From Piscicola geometra (Eukaryota; Annelida; Clitellata; Hirudinida; Piscicolidae), in contig OX030959.1 of the NCBI GenBank assembly GCA_943735955.1, forward strand, positions 3,281,772 through 3,345,771: DNA of 64,000 nucleotides. Direction: 5' to 3'. Positions 22,565 through 36,596 of the stretch are shown piece by piece. Under the pieces are notes generated by a model. It saw nothing but the letters and a program-made list of their open reading frames with translations. It was not told the origin of the DNA and did not search any database. Each line of letters opens with the position of its first letter. Within the stretch, counting starts at the first letter, position 1. The translations under genes and the position numbers were made by a program.

Positions 22565-25040
22565 CTGAATTTTAAAATTATTTTTTGATATTAACGTGAC
22601 ACTTTAAAATTGCATTCTAATTTCAATTTACGGCTCAAAACGATGGTGTGTTCATAAGCTTAGTATCTGCTTATCCGTTGTAATGTGAGTTTGAAAATAA
22701 ACGATGTGGAGCGAAAAAATGTACCTTTAAAATATACTTGGGAAAAAGTTTTTGAAAATAAAGTTTAGATTTATGAGAATATAAAAGCAATTTTGAAAAT
22801 ACTCTTACATAATTGTAAGCTTTTTTATTAAAAAAAAGTTAAATTACTTTGCATTCATTTTGCCAAAACTTCTTTTCATAGAGTATCTTTTTCAATAGGC
22901 CCACAATTAATACTGGTGCAATTTCTCCGTTCTTTTTGTCCCTGGTTGATTTGCAAATAGACTAATGAAGTTTTATTTAAAATTTACAAATTTTGTAATT
23001 TCAATATTTCAATTTGATTTTAATGCGGATTAATGAAGCTGTTTCTGGTGTTTATAAAAAGTAAAGTTTAAAAGTATTTTAGAAAAAATTCTTTAGACTA
23101 ACGCTTTTTCAATAAAAGTAAATATTACTATTTTTAGGATTGCAACAAACAAAACAGTACAAACAACAGAATAATGTAAATAAACAAAAAGACGCTAGTT
23201 CAGACATAATAGCCGAATGTCATGAGTAGAAACTAAATATTTTTTTCCTTAAAACAAATCTTATGCTCGGATTTATTCACGCAACTGATGAAGTGTTTTG
23301 AGATTAAAGATAAAAGCAGATCTTACATTTGTATTTCAAGGAAATTCAACTCAATGTCATTAATAATTTAATCAAAACAAAACGAAAAAAGTTGACGTCA
23401 GAAAGTTTTAAAAGTAAAATGTTCAAATAATACCTTGTTGAGACATGAATTATTTTTTAATTATCGTTTCTTACTTTTCTTTTTGAAAAATAACATTGTT
23501 ATGGGTGATTGAAAAGACTCAACCAGAATAACGCTCATTTAAAATTAAAATTTTAAATTCATCACTCCCAAACTAGAAATTTATTTTCATTTACATTTGC
23601 AGCTTTAATTTTCAAAAAATGTGTCGTTCAAGTGCACTTAAAGTCATTATCGTTTCAATTTATCGAAGGTTATTCGGAGAATTAGTGACTTTTCAAAATT
23701 TGTTTGAAAGGAATTAAGAAAAACCTGGGCACCAAACCGTTAATTCATTATAACATTTTCGCTAATGGCTTAACTTTTGAGTTAACTTCGAAAATCTTTA
23801 ACAGACTGATTTCAAATTATATCTCTGTTAAACTTCAGACTCAAGTACTTAAGAACAGTTCCTACATCGATGAACTTTTGGCGAGAATTCACAAAAGTTT
23901 TAATAATGAAGATAAAAGAATGCCAATTGGCGGCTGCTTTTCATTATAAGTTATGTTTTCTACTGATATTTTGAATAAGATGAAATTAAAGTCATCAAAA
24001 CTAAGAAAAAAATGAAAGTTAAAGCATGAAAAAACACTCGGTAAAAATGAAAATCGTTTTTTAAATAGACAAAAATATCTTTCGTGATAAAAAATCATTT
24101 CTGTCAGATGAAAACTTCAAGATGCTAATTTTCACTAAGAAAAACATGCATCTCATGAATAAAAAGATGAAAAAGAATGAGAAAGAAAAGAGATATTAAA
24201 TTATATAGATATATATTTTTTTTTCTCAATTGTTTGTCAATTTTGTTCGCTTTTTCAAGTTTTAATCTAGAATTTTTCAACTCAAGAATAAAAAGAAAGC
24301 TTTTAATTTAAGAGTAATCTAGTTTTTTTGTGTGTAACAAAAAGTTAAATTTTCAAATTTGATCGCTAAATTTTGTTTAATAGAAACAAATTAACTAAAT
24401 AACGGTTACCAAAGTTAACGTTTTGGTTAACTTGCCCATCTTTGCATTGAGTACTACATCACTCTCTCTCTCTTTTTGAACCTTTTGCTACAGTAGAAAT
24501 CATTATAAATTCTAGAATTTTTTTGACTTCTAGAAATTTACAGATGATGGATGAGATTTTAGTTAATGCTTTGAGATATTTTAAGACGATGCAGAAAAAA
24601 TTGGTTTAAAAAAGTGTTTATTATTATACTTAAATTTGATTAAAATTTTTTAAAATTGTTTTGTAGACGTTGATAAAATTCACTGTAAAAAGAGTTTAAA
24701 ATATTAATGAGCTGCAAGAAGCGACATAAACAGTCGGTTGTAATGATCTTTCTTACCGCTGTTAAACTGTTTTTTAGTGTGAAACTTGAAAATGGAAAAT
24801 ATTTTATATTTTGTTATTAGGTCGTTTTTCCTGTTTATCAATTTTAGAACTGTAATTTCAATGATTTGTATGTTTTTTCTCCATGTCACGTGAACTTGCC
24901 AAATTGGAAATATGTATACGGATATTTTAAATATTTATAATGAATTTTGAAACATTTATACTATTTTTAAATTAATTTTTTTTGAATTTTTTTTTTCATT
25001 TTTAATAAAAAGTGTAAAAAGTGGAATAAACACTATTTTT
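22565..25040. other. AT-rich stretch upstream of the coiled-coil exons
   Basis: The 5' exons of the minus-strand coiled-coil gene should lie here or further upstream, but I could not identify one with confidence. A weak candidate sits near 22890-22950 on the minus strand. Other open frames, such as 23704-23949, show no family features. Confidence 0.4.
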
Positions 25041-25251
25041 ATTACCTCAAAGCAAAGATCTTGGTGACAAAGTCTGCTGAGGTGTATAGAATTTCAAACG
25101 TTGAAATGTATGGCGTATATACCAGGAAGAGGATCGGAGGATGGAAGAAGTTGTGCTGAGAAGTGTGAGAGCAATCTGGAGACAGAGGGAGAGGAGAGAA
25201 AGGGGGAGATGAAGGAAAAGATTTGAAGTGTCGAGACAAAGGCACTTTAAA
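25041..25251 (+). mobile_element. possible LINE 3' remnant preceding the (TAC)n array
   Basis: A purine-rich, GC-richer segment leads directly into the TAC array. One plus-strand frame just before the array reads RKRFEVSRQRHFK and runs on into poly-Tyr. This resembles the C-terminal tail of CR1/L2-like LINE ORFs, which often run into a 3' microsatellite tail. It is short and disrupted upstream by stops. Confidence 0.4.
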
Positions 25252-25604
<353 letters not shown>

Positions 25605-27576
25605 TATTTCAGAGCGCTTTTAAAGGCTGTAGTAAAATTAGAAGCTCATTAATCTTTATAAATTATTTATTTGAGTACCAAAAACAAACTCACATTTGTG
25701 AAATTATCATGAATAAAACTGTTTTAATTTAAATTATGTGTTAGTTAATAAAAAAAAATATTTGCTAAAAAAAACTTAAAACACAGAAAATACTATTTTC
25801 CTTATCTAATAAATCTGAAAACGAATTTTGAAAACTTGGAAAAAATAGAAGTTATTTACCAGAGCCCGTAAATCATCAAAAAATTTTAATGAAAAACTTT
25901 GCTTTCAGTTAATTTTTTGCGTTTCTTAAAGCTCTGAAAACATGTTCGTAAATCAATGACTTGAAGCCTATAAGTTATAGGCAGATGCATATTGATCGTA
26001 AAGCTCGATCTTTGCGAACGTCAATGCATCATATTTCAAAAGTGAGTAACAAACAAACAAATAAACTGATTCAACACCAATTTTATTTATTTTAAAAACT
26101 ATGCAGCCAACTGCTTGAAAATATATATGAGTTCGAAAAGAATTCAAAAGATATTGATTGGAAAAAGTCACAATAAAAAAAACTGGAGTATAATTTATAA
26201 AGAAAGAACAAGATTGAACTATCAAAGATACTTTCGAGATTATGGTGAGTTTTCTTTTACTGCTCAGCCGTGACCAGGAATTATTGAAGAAGGATGCTCG
26301 AAAGGTACAGATGTGACTTCCTTGGAGAACGATAAAGTCGCAAAACCTTCGTACTAAATGTTTTATACGTAAAAATTTATGTTTTTATTAACATAGAATA
26401 GTTTAATAATGGTAAAAGGAAAGCCGTCTAAAAATATTAATGCAGTTATACTTTCAATTCAAATTAGTTATCCTTTGAAGTCTCTTAAAAAATCATACCT
26501 GCTGATCAAACTCTAATCAGAGCCAAATTCTAATTAAATAAGTTTTATGAATAAATATGTTATTTTTGCAAGCATGTAAAAATAGAACCTAATCATTAAT
26601 TTTTTTTAATTGTGATAAAACGGAAGCATTTTAAAACTAAAAAATTGTTTTTTTTCGTTTATTGAAGAGCTTCATCAAAACAACACTGAATTTTTAGTAA
26701 ATGAGCTTTTTTTAAATTCTATATTTTATACTTTTCATTCATTTGTAAGAAAACCCTAAACTAAACACCTTGGAGTGATTTTGTTAAAGGATCACTAAGA
26801 TAGAAAAAAGAAATATTAAAATTAAAGGTAACAATTAAAATGTATAATGCTAAAAAAGTTTGTTTGTTAAAATAATCACAAACATCACAGGTGACATTAA
26901 CAACTCCAATGAATTTTTTAAAAAAACTAAAAATACTTAAGTTATATATATTTTTTAAAAACTCATAATTCAGACGTAGCAAAAGTATAGTTTCTAATAA
27001 TTAAGACATAATCTTCCAAAACACATCACCAAAATTTTACAAATTTTGCACTAAAGCATAATTTAAATTTTAATCAAACATGATTATGCTCATTTGCTCA
27101 TATTTAAAGATTTTAATATGTTTCTTCTTTCATTAATTTTATTTTTCAAGATCAAACTAGTTATATGTTGGTTTTAAAAATTAAAAAAACTGTTAGAATT
27201 CTCATTAAAATAACATTCAAAACGCTGAGTTTGAAGAAGATTACTTGACTAATTTTTTCTAGTTTCCATTAAAAAGTTAAAAAGTACAAAGCATTTTCTT
27301 CTTCCTTAAATATGCAAAAACCTAAAATCTCGTTAGCTTTAAAAAAAACATTTATTTTGGCCTATATTCGTGCATTCCTTAATGCTTAACTTAACAATTT
27401 AAGTTCTTCAGTAACTTTTAAAAGTTTAAAAAAAACACATTACTTCCATTGAATCATCATTCTTCACTGCCTATAACTTTTATCTCGTTTTAAAATATTT
27501 TAAAAACCTATTCATGAAACTTAAAGGCCATATTTGTTATATCTTGAAAAAAATTCATTTTCTCCATAATCGTTTT
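25605..27576. other. AT-rich spacer downstream of the patatin-like gene
   Basis: No gene, RNA or clear repeat is supported. A somewhat GC-richer patch at 26255-26350 has no convincing frame. The end near 27,577 will contain the 3' untranslated region of the minus-strand patatin-like gene. Confidence 0.5.
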
Positions 27577-30500
27577 TCACAGCACCTTGTCCAGGTACGA
27601 CTCCATGTAGTCACTCTCATCTATCACCTCGGAAACATCATCGTCAATGTGTTTCTTCAAGTCGTCTCGATTGAAGGCGCCCTCACCCGTCAGTTCTTTC
27701 AACTGAGGCCCGTTGCGAATGAAGTGTTCCAAGAAATACTTTGTCGCCACTTCTCCTTGCTGTGGAAAAGAGGGAAAGGTAATTGAAAAGTATTAATTAT
27801 TTTATTATTCAGTAATTTTGCGTTTTCAGATTTACAATTATTTGTATTATTAGAATATTTTCAATTTTCCATAGAATAGCTAGATTAGCAATTGTTCCAT
27901 AGAGGACAGGGCTCTTTTTCAGTGTAAACTTTTTCCAATAGTATTCAACAATATCATTTTTTTAAATACGAAATTGTATAAAAATATTTTTGAAAAATAG
28001 AAATAACAGATAAAAATCGATAAAATAATTAAACATAGTGCTTGTTCATTGCAGAGCGACTAAGTCCGCCTTGAAATGTTTTAGGGTGACTGCTACTGTC
28101 ACTGCTATGATCCAGGTGCTTTATAATTGGGCTGTGAATGATGGGCTCTTTCATAATAGTCGTTCATTCTTGGCATTGATTTGCTTCTGAAGACGGTCAG
28201 TTGATGGCAAAGACATAAAGAGTGTTTTCGATTCTTGTAGGAAACTTGATGACTTGTTTTATGCCAGTTTAATAGAGCAGGTCTAAAAAGTTTCAGTGTA
28301 TGTTGTGGCTATTGTATAAGGGTTTGATTTTTTGGCTTTTCCAAATTCATATTAGACAGGTTTTTATCTTTTGCAACTCAGATAGTAAAGTTATTTTCTG
28401 TGAAGCTTGCACAAACCTTTCTCATTGTTCGCATATACTTGGCACCACTGCCTAAGGGTTTGAATACGGCTGCGACAATGAGTTTTTGTTTCCCACTGCT
28501 TTTTATGCTGGCTGCTGTGAACTTTGTCGTTTAAGTGGACTGGAAATGCATTTTTCTCCATAGCAGCGTTCTTAAAATCAGCAGGAAAATTGCAGAAGTG
28601 GATTTTTAGATTACTATAACAACAGAAATCATACAATAAAAGAAGAGATTTTTGGAAAAAAGTTAACCTCTATCAAGAATTTTCTGTCAGTTTCCTTGAT
28701 GTGTTTGGGATTCACCTTGTAGTCAATGTAGCTGGTTTCAATGATTACTGTTCTCAGAAGGTTTCTAGGCTAAAAATAAAAATAATGAAGCTTTCATAAT
28801 TTGTTTTGATGATAAAGTTCGAGATATAAATTTTGAACGAATAAGAAGATAAACTTAATGTGCCCAAATCTATGGGAATTGAATAAAAAAGTATTTAAAT
28901 AAATATGTACATATAATTGGAAAAAGATTAATTCGTGAAATTTCTCACATCTTTCATGAGAGTGTTATCAAGGTCTTTCAGGACAGAGATGTGTCTGAGT
29001 TCGCCAACCTGGTTGAGAACTGAAGGATTTTTCATGGCAGCCTCGAGGTTCTTTCCATCTTCCAGACACTTTCTCCGCTTTTCCAGAAAGTTGTAAACGT
29101 CCTGAACTATAAGCTAGAAGGTTGAACAATTGGGTGGAAATGAGTTGGTTAGCAGTGGATCGTTGAGTAAAGTTATTTTAATCTTTTCTTTTCAATTTGT
29201 TTGATCGTTTTTTTATTTGTTGATTTTTAAAGCATAAGCTTAACAGGGTTTCCAGATAGATTATATTTTATATAATTATCCCTTGGTATGTGAATTTAAA
29301 CTGAGCCAGTTTAATGAAAAAGTTTAAAAAAAGTGTATTAATAAAAAGAAGACAATCATCATAAACTTTCGATATATCTAAAGTTTTTCTTTTAGAAAAC
29401 TTTAATTAATTGATTTAATCTCCATGCACTAAATACAATTTATGTTCCGTTTTCGATTAAAGTTATGTGTGAAGGCTTCATTAATTCAAGCATTAGTTTC
29501 TAATGGAAAGATTGCATTAAATCCATTATTGAGACAGCGATTCAGCACGCCTGTTAGTTCTTACTGTGAGACCCCATAAAGTTTGTACCAAATAAATATC
29601 CCTTATTTCCTTTTAGAACACTATTTATAGATTTATTATGGTTTTTAAATTACAATTCGTCTTCCACTCTGTTTTAATTTATTTTTTACTTACTCTAAGA
29701 ATTGTAAAAAAAATTTACATTTTCAAATAAAAATAAAATTTTACAGAACACAAATAAACCTCTTTCTTCTGCTTTCCTTTCACACTCTTGACGACATCCG
29801 CAGCAGTTTTCACTTTTTCACCGAACACTGAGCTCAAAACTGAGTCGTTCAACCGGCATTTCTTTGAAGTTCAAGTGAATTAAAATGAAGATTGGAAATT
29901 ATTTGTCTTAATTTCTTTTCTCAAATAAAAAAAAATAAAAACATTGATCAGGGATTGGGCGTCTTTCGCTTCAAAAGACTCCTGTCTGGAACGCTTTATA
30001 TCATTCAACACCTGGAAAATTTTGAAAAGAAACTATAGAATTCAAAAATAAAAAGTATAAAATGTAAAAAGCTTTTAATAAAAACAACTTGTCAAATTTT
30101 CTCAGAGAGATCCTAAGAAAGTTTACATTTTTCAAACGAATAGCAATTTTCCGAAATATTTAAACTTTTAAAGTCAATCAGAAATGTATATTATTACTCT
30201 CATCATGAGGTTCGCCGTGTACACAAATTCAGAATACTTGATGTGAAGGTTGATTCTGTCTGTCGAAAACTGTGAGATAGCTCTGGAGTGATGAAAGAAT
30301 TCTTTGTGTAGGTTTATAAATCAAAAATTTGTAGTTTTTATCAATTATGTTTTTTTAAATACTCAAAAAGGAAATAAAATTATAGACAAATTAGATTAAT
30401 TCATCAATTAAAAACGCGAGTTTTATGTTCTTGATGTGAATAGTTACAAATTCATTCATCTATAATTCCTAAAAAAACTATCTAAAATATGTAATACTTT

Positions 30501-33500
30501 TTTTTAAATACAATAAATATTTCTTAAAATATACTTGAATAGTTTGGTGTCCTGAGGTCTGGTTTTGTGTTTAAGCTCCCTAATCTGGTCCGGCAGGCTG
30601 GGCACAGTAAGATGCACCAGGTCAACTTCGTTACACTGTAACAATGAATGGATTTGAACGAATTAACTGAAAGTATTTTAAAATCTTAATAAATTTAAAA
30701 TAAGACGCAAACTTATGCGTCGTGTGAGTGAATTAGATCGAATGATCGATATCTTCCTTGCAATTCAATGAATATTTAAGTGTTGAAAAGTGATAAAAAC
30801 AAGCTTTTCAATACCGTAATGAACCCGAGTGTTTTTGGATTGAACGATTCAAATCTGTCGTGAGTTATTTGGGATTCCAGAGTCGGGATCTTGTTGAAAA
30901 ATGATTGCTCAGAGTCCAAGGACAGCCACCAACCTACAAAATACATTTAAACTTTATAAAAAAAATTTGATTTATTTATTTACTATTGGATTTTTTATTA
31001 ATGCTATGAATGCTTTTAGAATGCATGAAATGCATTGATACCATTCCAGCATTAAATGTTCGAACATACCGTCAAAAGCGTGGATTGGGTAATTGCACAA
31101 AACACTGCCACCGACGTACACTTTTTTTGTCGAATTTTCGTTGACCACGATGGGTTTCTGAATAGCTTTTAAAACAAAAGGTGTTTCGTTGTTATGATTG
31201 TTTGATTATATTTATATACTTATCAGGGATTCTAAATTCAATTCATTATTTTCACAACTATTTAAAAATGAAAAACTAACATAATAAAATTAAAAAAAGT
31301 ACGTAAGATGATCAAAACCAAAAATCATTTATCAAAATTTTATTTTTGACTTCACTCACGGGGTGTGGCCAAGGACATCCTAACAGACTCAGCCACTGGA
31401 AGGTCAGGAGTGGTTTTGAAGTGATGGTACTCCGTTTGACCATTTGTTAAGTTAGTCACCACCACGCACAATTCTTTGCGGAAGCGGTTGTACAGCTAGT
31501 GGAAAAAGATTTTATCAAAGATTTTGATAGATTTAATTAACGGCTAAAATAAATGTTCAAAAAAGCAAAGAAAATGATTTAAGACTTGTATATATCATTA
31601 TAAAAACGTTAAAAACCTCGTTGAAGGTAAGATTCGGCTTTCCAGAAACCTCTTTCAACCGCTGAGCCATCCACTTTCCCAAAGACTTTCCAGGATTCAG
31701 ACCTCCAGACACCATGCAGCACAAGCCACATTGACCACACTCATTGTCTGCGAAGAATATTTAGAAGTTCAAATGTTAAAGTATTGACAAAGTATTGTAG
31801 TTAATGAGATGTTAAAAAAATAATATGAGTTAAAGTTGGTTTGAATAAATTATAGCTAAAAATTGTGCAAAAAGGTATTCTTTTGAATTAATAAAATCAA
31901 CTCTTGTTTTTCAAACACATAATTAAATAATTAAATCGCATATCTATAGTCTAACATTATAAAGGTTTTGATACATTAAAGAAAAATAAAGATAACAGTT
32001 TTTTAGGAAAATTTTTCAGTAATCTTTTTCACATGTACCCATGAGTTTAATCATTCACTATTTTTGCATATCTTAGAATTGATTTAACAATTCTAAAACG
32101 GGCATAAAATTTTATGCGACTACCTTAAACTTTTTTATGCAAAACAAAAAATACAAATTTATTTTATCATTTGTTTAAGAATTTCATAGAACATTAACTT
32201 TGCCCAAACATGTTTAAATATAACTTTTTAAACCATTAAAAACACATTAATACGATGAAAAGATTTGAAACTAGACCTTTAATCAGGTTTTGAAGGTCAT
32301 TTTTGAAGAGTTTTTGTAGGGTGGTAGAGTTGTAGCCAGCACAGAGCAAAGCTGCAACGACCGCCCCTGACCCGCTTCCTGCTACTCTCTGCACTTGTTT
32401 CCATATGCCTGAACCCTCGAGCACCTAGTTGATGATATTTCACGATTTTCAAGAATATTTTCTTCGTATCAAAAAAAATTGAGAAAGCATGAAATAAATT
32501 ATCGATTGATGATCATTCGAAAATGAATATTAATTCTTTAAAGATTCTCCACTTGGGGAGCGGGGATAGCTTAGAAGGTGGACGTCGGACTTGCAACTCA
32601 AAGTTTTCCTGTACGAATCCTTGACGAGCAACCGTGAACTCTCATATACCTATGGTATATGATGTGGTGTTTGCGACGTATGCATTGAAAGATGCAGTGT
32701 AGAGTGGCGCCCTGGCGCATAAGAACCATGTTTCTCTGAACCATTGTAACATGGCCTGCGTCTGTCAGGCTGTGAACGATATTGACCACACACAAAATGT
32801 ATTCGTGTAAATAAAGTTTTCAAACAATCTAGAATTTTTTTAACAAAACTTTGGGAAAAATTCTGTTTTATTTTTTAAAGAAGATACGTAAACAAGATTT
32901 TTATGCGTTTTAGTTCGAATGTTATAATTGTAAGAAAAGTTAAAAAAAATTGCAAATTCACGTTTTATTCAAATAGTAAAATATCCATCAAAGAGATGAA
33001 AAAGAAGATTGGAAGATTATTTTAAGTATGAAGATGCTACTAAGTAGCATTGCTACTTACTAAAGACTGGAGTTATAAGAAGTTCTTCAATATGAAAGGC
33101 TTATTCATATCAGCTTTTTCATATGAGCTACTCTAAGGTAATGATAATTCAATTATTTTTATATCTTTTTTTAACTCTTCAGCCAAACCTATTTATTTAA
33201 TTTAAAAAAAATTTCTTTAAGATTTAAAAGCCAAGTTCATCAAATTTATTTTAGATTATTAATCAGGTAAAAATAGTTTAAAATAGTTGAGCTGAATCAA
33301 GTTATTAATATTTTAATACCAATTTAATATCTAATTCAATAAAATTATAACATCATTTTAATTCATAAATGTCCAAGAACCTTTAGCTCAAACATAGCCT
33401 TTTGTATGTTTGTTTAATTGATAGGCATTAAATAGAAGGTCTACGATGATTCACTATTGATCAATAGAAAACAGCAAATGCCTCACCCATTATTTGTTCC

Positions 33501-34813
33501 TTGAATAAAGTTTCAGAAAATAATAACAATTTATAATTTCAAATACAGAAATTCGTATGTGGTCTTGTCGAAATATTAGTGGAAAAGGTATTTTCACAAA
33601 ATATTTTTTCACTTCTAGACTAGCAATAAACAATGCCTCTGTTTTGCTATCCTAACCTTTATTATTGTTAACGGATAGAAAAACAGAATATATATTTACG
33701 AGTTATTTAAACTTCTTGCTTTTTCAACCTGTTTGTTCCTTAGAATCCATCGAATTCATATCTTGCAACCCTTTAGTTTATTAGCATAATTAAGACGTTT
33801 TAGTTTTAGAATATTTTCACTTTCAAGTTTTAATTAGTGTTTTTTGGCATTTCGTCTAAAAAGTAATCATCGCTTTGGAAACCAGAGTTTAATATATATT
33901 TGTTTCCAAAAGGATTTCCGAATATAATCATAAAACTTTTCATTTTCTCTATTTTTTAAACCAATGAAGTTGCGAGTATTCAACTGCAACTGAATATTGT
34001 TATTGTTATACTCTCAAAAAAAAATATTTCATGAAATTCTTTATACCTTATAGCTAACCAAGGTCTTTATTTTTAGAGTTTCTGTTATTTTGTTAATGCA
34101 CACTCGTGTAAATCTTGCTGGCTAATACTTTCAGAGATAACCTTTTAAAAAAACGATATTTTCAGTTTAAAATATAAACGGAAGCAGGCAATTTTAATCT
34201 GAGGACCAATTATTGTAGATTAAAGTAATTTCTAACAAAACTTAAACAAATAAAAAATAAGTATAAAAAAACGCAAGAAAATAGTGATTTATAATTATGT
34301 AATTTAGAGAATTAAAAAAACACTGGTAATTGAAAAATCCATACATAACATAAATAGAAGCAAACGAGGGCCGAATTTAATGGCTCTTCAAAATGGTAAT
34401 TTGTAATTTACCATTAAATGCAAAGTATTTAAATTATAAACTAATTAGTGAGTTCAAAACTAAATCAAAATAATTTAACATTATGAAGTAATGATTCAAA
34501 ATAAAATAAAAAACAGTTATTTCATATTTATTTACTTTTTTTGTTTTTGAGTGTAACCTATTTTAAGCGCTCAAATTACCTTGACGGCTCCTGCATAGGC
34601 GAGAAGTTTGTTGTAGCCGCCCTGAAAAACCAGGTTCTCAAACGGGTACTGATACTGCTCCAGCTTGAAACAGTCATCAGATTGTTGCTGCTGTTGTTGT
34701 AAATCTGAGAGTTGTGGTTCCGTTTGTAGCTGTTGTTGTTGATGTTGTGTGTTTTCTTCAGCGATCTTCATCTCCTTGTCTGAAGATTTCACGTCGGTTT
34801 TTTGCGGACACAT
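27577..34813 (-). CDS. patatin-like phospholipase-fold protein lacking catalytic residues (pseudoenzyme)
   Basis: Thirteen exons join in perfect phase to 556 residues: 34813-34580, 32424-32277, 31747-31617, 31495-31360, 31165-31070, 30933-30815, 30635-30535, 30282-30198, 30011-29943, 29861-29760, 29113-28949, 28769-28668, 27759-27577. After a Gln-rich N terminus comes a patatin domain: FENLVFQGGYNKLLAYAGAV, RVAGSGSGAVVAALL, a PGKSLGKWM region, VYVGGSVLCNYPIHAFDG, and FNPKTLGF. Known patatins use GGGxKG (oxyanion hole), GxSxG (nucleophile Ser) and DG[GA] (catalytic Asp). Here these read GGYNKL, GSGSG (Ser replaced by Gly) and VGG (Asp replaced by Val). The fold is recognisable but lipid hydrolysis should be lost. 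The C-terminal ~250 residues are charged and unrecognised. Exon 9 and 10 boundaries use weak sites. It lies head-to-head with SHQ1. Confidence 0.85.
28020..28640. other. GC-richer island inside patatin intron 12
   Basis: This stretch, between exon 12 (ends 28668) and exon 13 (starts 27759), is clearly less AT-rich than other introns. It has a short minus-strand frame (28636-28391) with a Cys/His/Arg-rich end. No terminal repeats or known transposase motifs are seen. A decayed mobile insertion is the simplest reading. Confidence 0.35.
32559..32825 (+). mobile_element. tRNA-derived SINE (family 1)
   Basis: The head has an RNA polymerase III box A (TAGCTTAGAAGG, about 32568-32579) and a box B-like GTACGAATCC about 35 nt later, as in a tRNA. 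It lacks a clean cloverleaf and continues about 190 bp into a GC-richer body. It ends AATAAAGTTTTCAAAC. It sits in intron 1 of the minus-strand patatin-like gene, in the opposite orientation. Confidence 0.6.
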
Positions 34814-36596
34814 TTTGTCTTGAAATTCAGGGAGACAGCAAATAAAAATGGATTCAAACGATTCTGAAAAGCATGCTTCTTCTCTAATCCGAAATTTAAA
34901 AAAGATTAATAAATTGAGTCAATGAGCGTCTAAATGGCGAGAGGGAGGTTCTGAGAGTTCAAACTCCTTGGCGAGTTTTTGAAAGTGAACTTCCAAATTA
35001 AATTGTCAGAAAACGTGTGTTCAAAAATAGATTAGAGAAGAAACCAACATCACTGCTGCTGCACTCATCACTACCACTCTTTTTTTATCACGCACGCACG
35101 TACATACTTTTTGTAGAATACTTTTAGGCTTCAAGCCATATTGACGGATGCATGCATATACGCATAGATCTACTTTAAGAAAAAGCTTTGTAAATAAAAA
35201 TCTAGAAAATCATTTAGTAAGATAATGCGTTCCGTTATAAAGCATCAGAAATAGAATAAAATCAATGTGAACACTCGAAGTTTATTTGCATATAATATAT
35301 AAAGTAGGGAACAATCAGAAGAGTTTTAAAAATAAAAACTGATTCAGGTCGGGAATTACTGAATTACAGTTGCCTAAGTCTTTAGAATGCACATTTAAAA
35401 AGGTTGTTACCCATATAATTTTAGAAAAAATGTTAAATTACCAATGTTTTTTTTGCATAAACCATTTTGACTTATTTGCCTCTCAAATTCACACCAAACT
35501 TTTAAGTATTTTTTAATGATGAAAAACTGTTGAAAAGAAATGAGAATTGCTATTCGTTTTCTCAAAATATTTTATTTAAATAGACTTTATTTTAAATGTA
35601 AAGATAAGAAAAGTTTACGCTATTGGCGTTTCGTAATCAGTGTTTTTTTCAGTTTAATCTATTAGGAAACCATGCCATGTGTTTAAATCAACTTATTTAT
35701 TGACAAAGTTTTGTCTATAATAGATATTTCCCTAATCCTACAATATGGAAAAAATTATTTCAAAGTAAATTGTCTGAAAATTCTATTCCATAGGATTCTT
35801 ATGAAGTTTTATTAACGCAAAACATTTTATTCTTAAGTGACGCCCTTATTGCCTGTTTATAGGCTAAAAAAAGTGTGAAGATGTTTTTGCAGTTAGCGAA
35901 TTTGAGAGCCAGACTTTGGTTTAGAATACCTCGAGACTCAAACACTTGATGTTTAAAACCAGCATACAGGCATAATAGTAATGGGGAATATTGTTTTATT
36001 TCTTTTAACTAAATAGTGTAAATAGTATAGATTTTAAATATTATTATATTTTCAAAAAGAATTTCATCAGTTTCATTATGAATTATCTTATTTTGGATTT
36101 AGAAACAACTCAAGAAAGCAAGTAAAAACGAGATGTTTAAACCATCATTTAAGACATTCAAGTTTTTAAATTGAATTCATGCAGTTTTTATGTAACTTTT
36201 TGAAACGCGAAATATTAAATTTTTAAAAAGTTTTTCTACGAAATCTTTTCTGTTTTTTTATTTTAGACTTTTTTAAAGACGATTTAAACCATAGTTGATA
36301 AAAAATAGTATTCATAAAAATAATATATTCATTTAAAATTAGTTCAATTTAATTTTTTTTTCTTTTCAAAAATTTATTTAAGGTTAATATAGTTTTTAAT
36401 ACTAAGCATTACTTTTAGTGTATATTCTGTGTCTATGTAAATACAAAAAGCATGAGAATTGATATTTAAAATTTAATTTGTAAACTTAGCTAGAAGAGTT
36501 AGACTTTTTGAGATCCACTTTATAAACTACAACAATATTCGAAATATATCTAAAGAAATATTTTGATGAAAAATCAATAAGTAAAAGTGAGAAAGT
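34814..36596. other. head-to-head intergenic region, patatin-like gene and SHQ1
   Basis: 1.8 kb separates two divergent start codons. It is AT-rich, with a GC-richer patch at 34920-35150. Both promoters and any 5' untranslated exons must lie here, but no specific element can be assigned. Confidence 0.5.

Noticed and set aside
32565..32640. Possible tRNA gene
   Set aside because: Box A and box B are present but no intact acceptor stem is evident, and the sequence continues into a SINE body.
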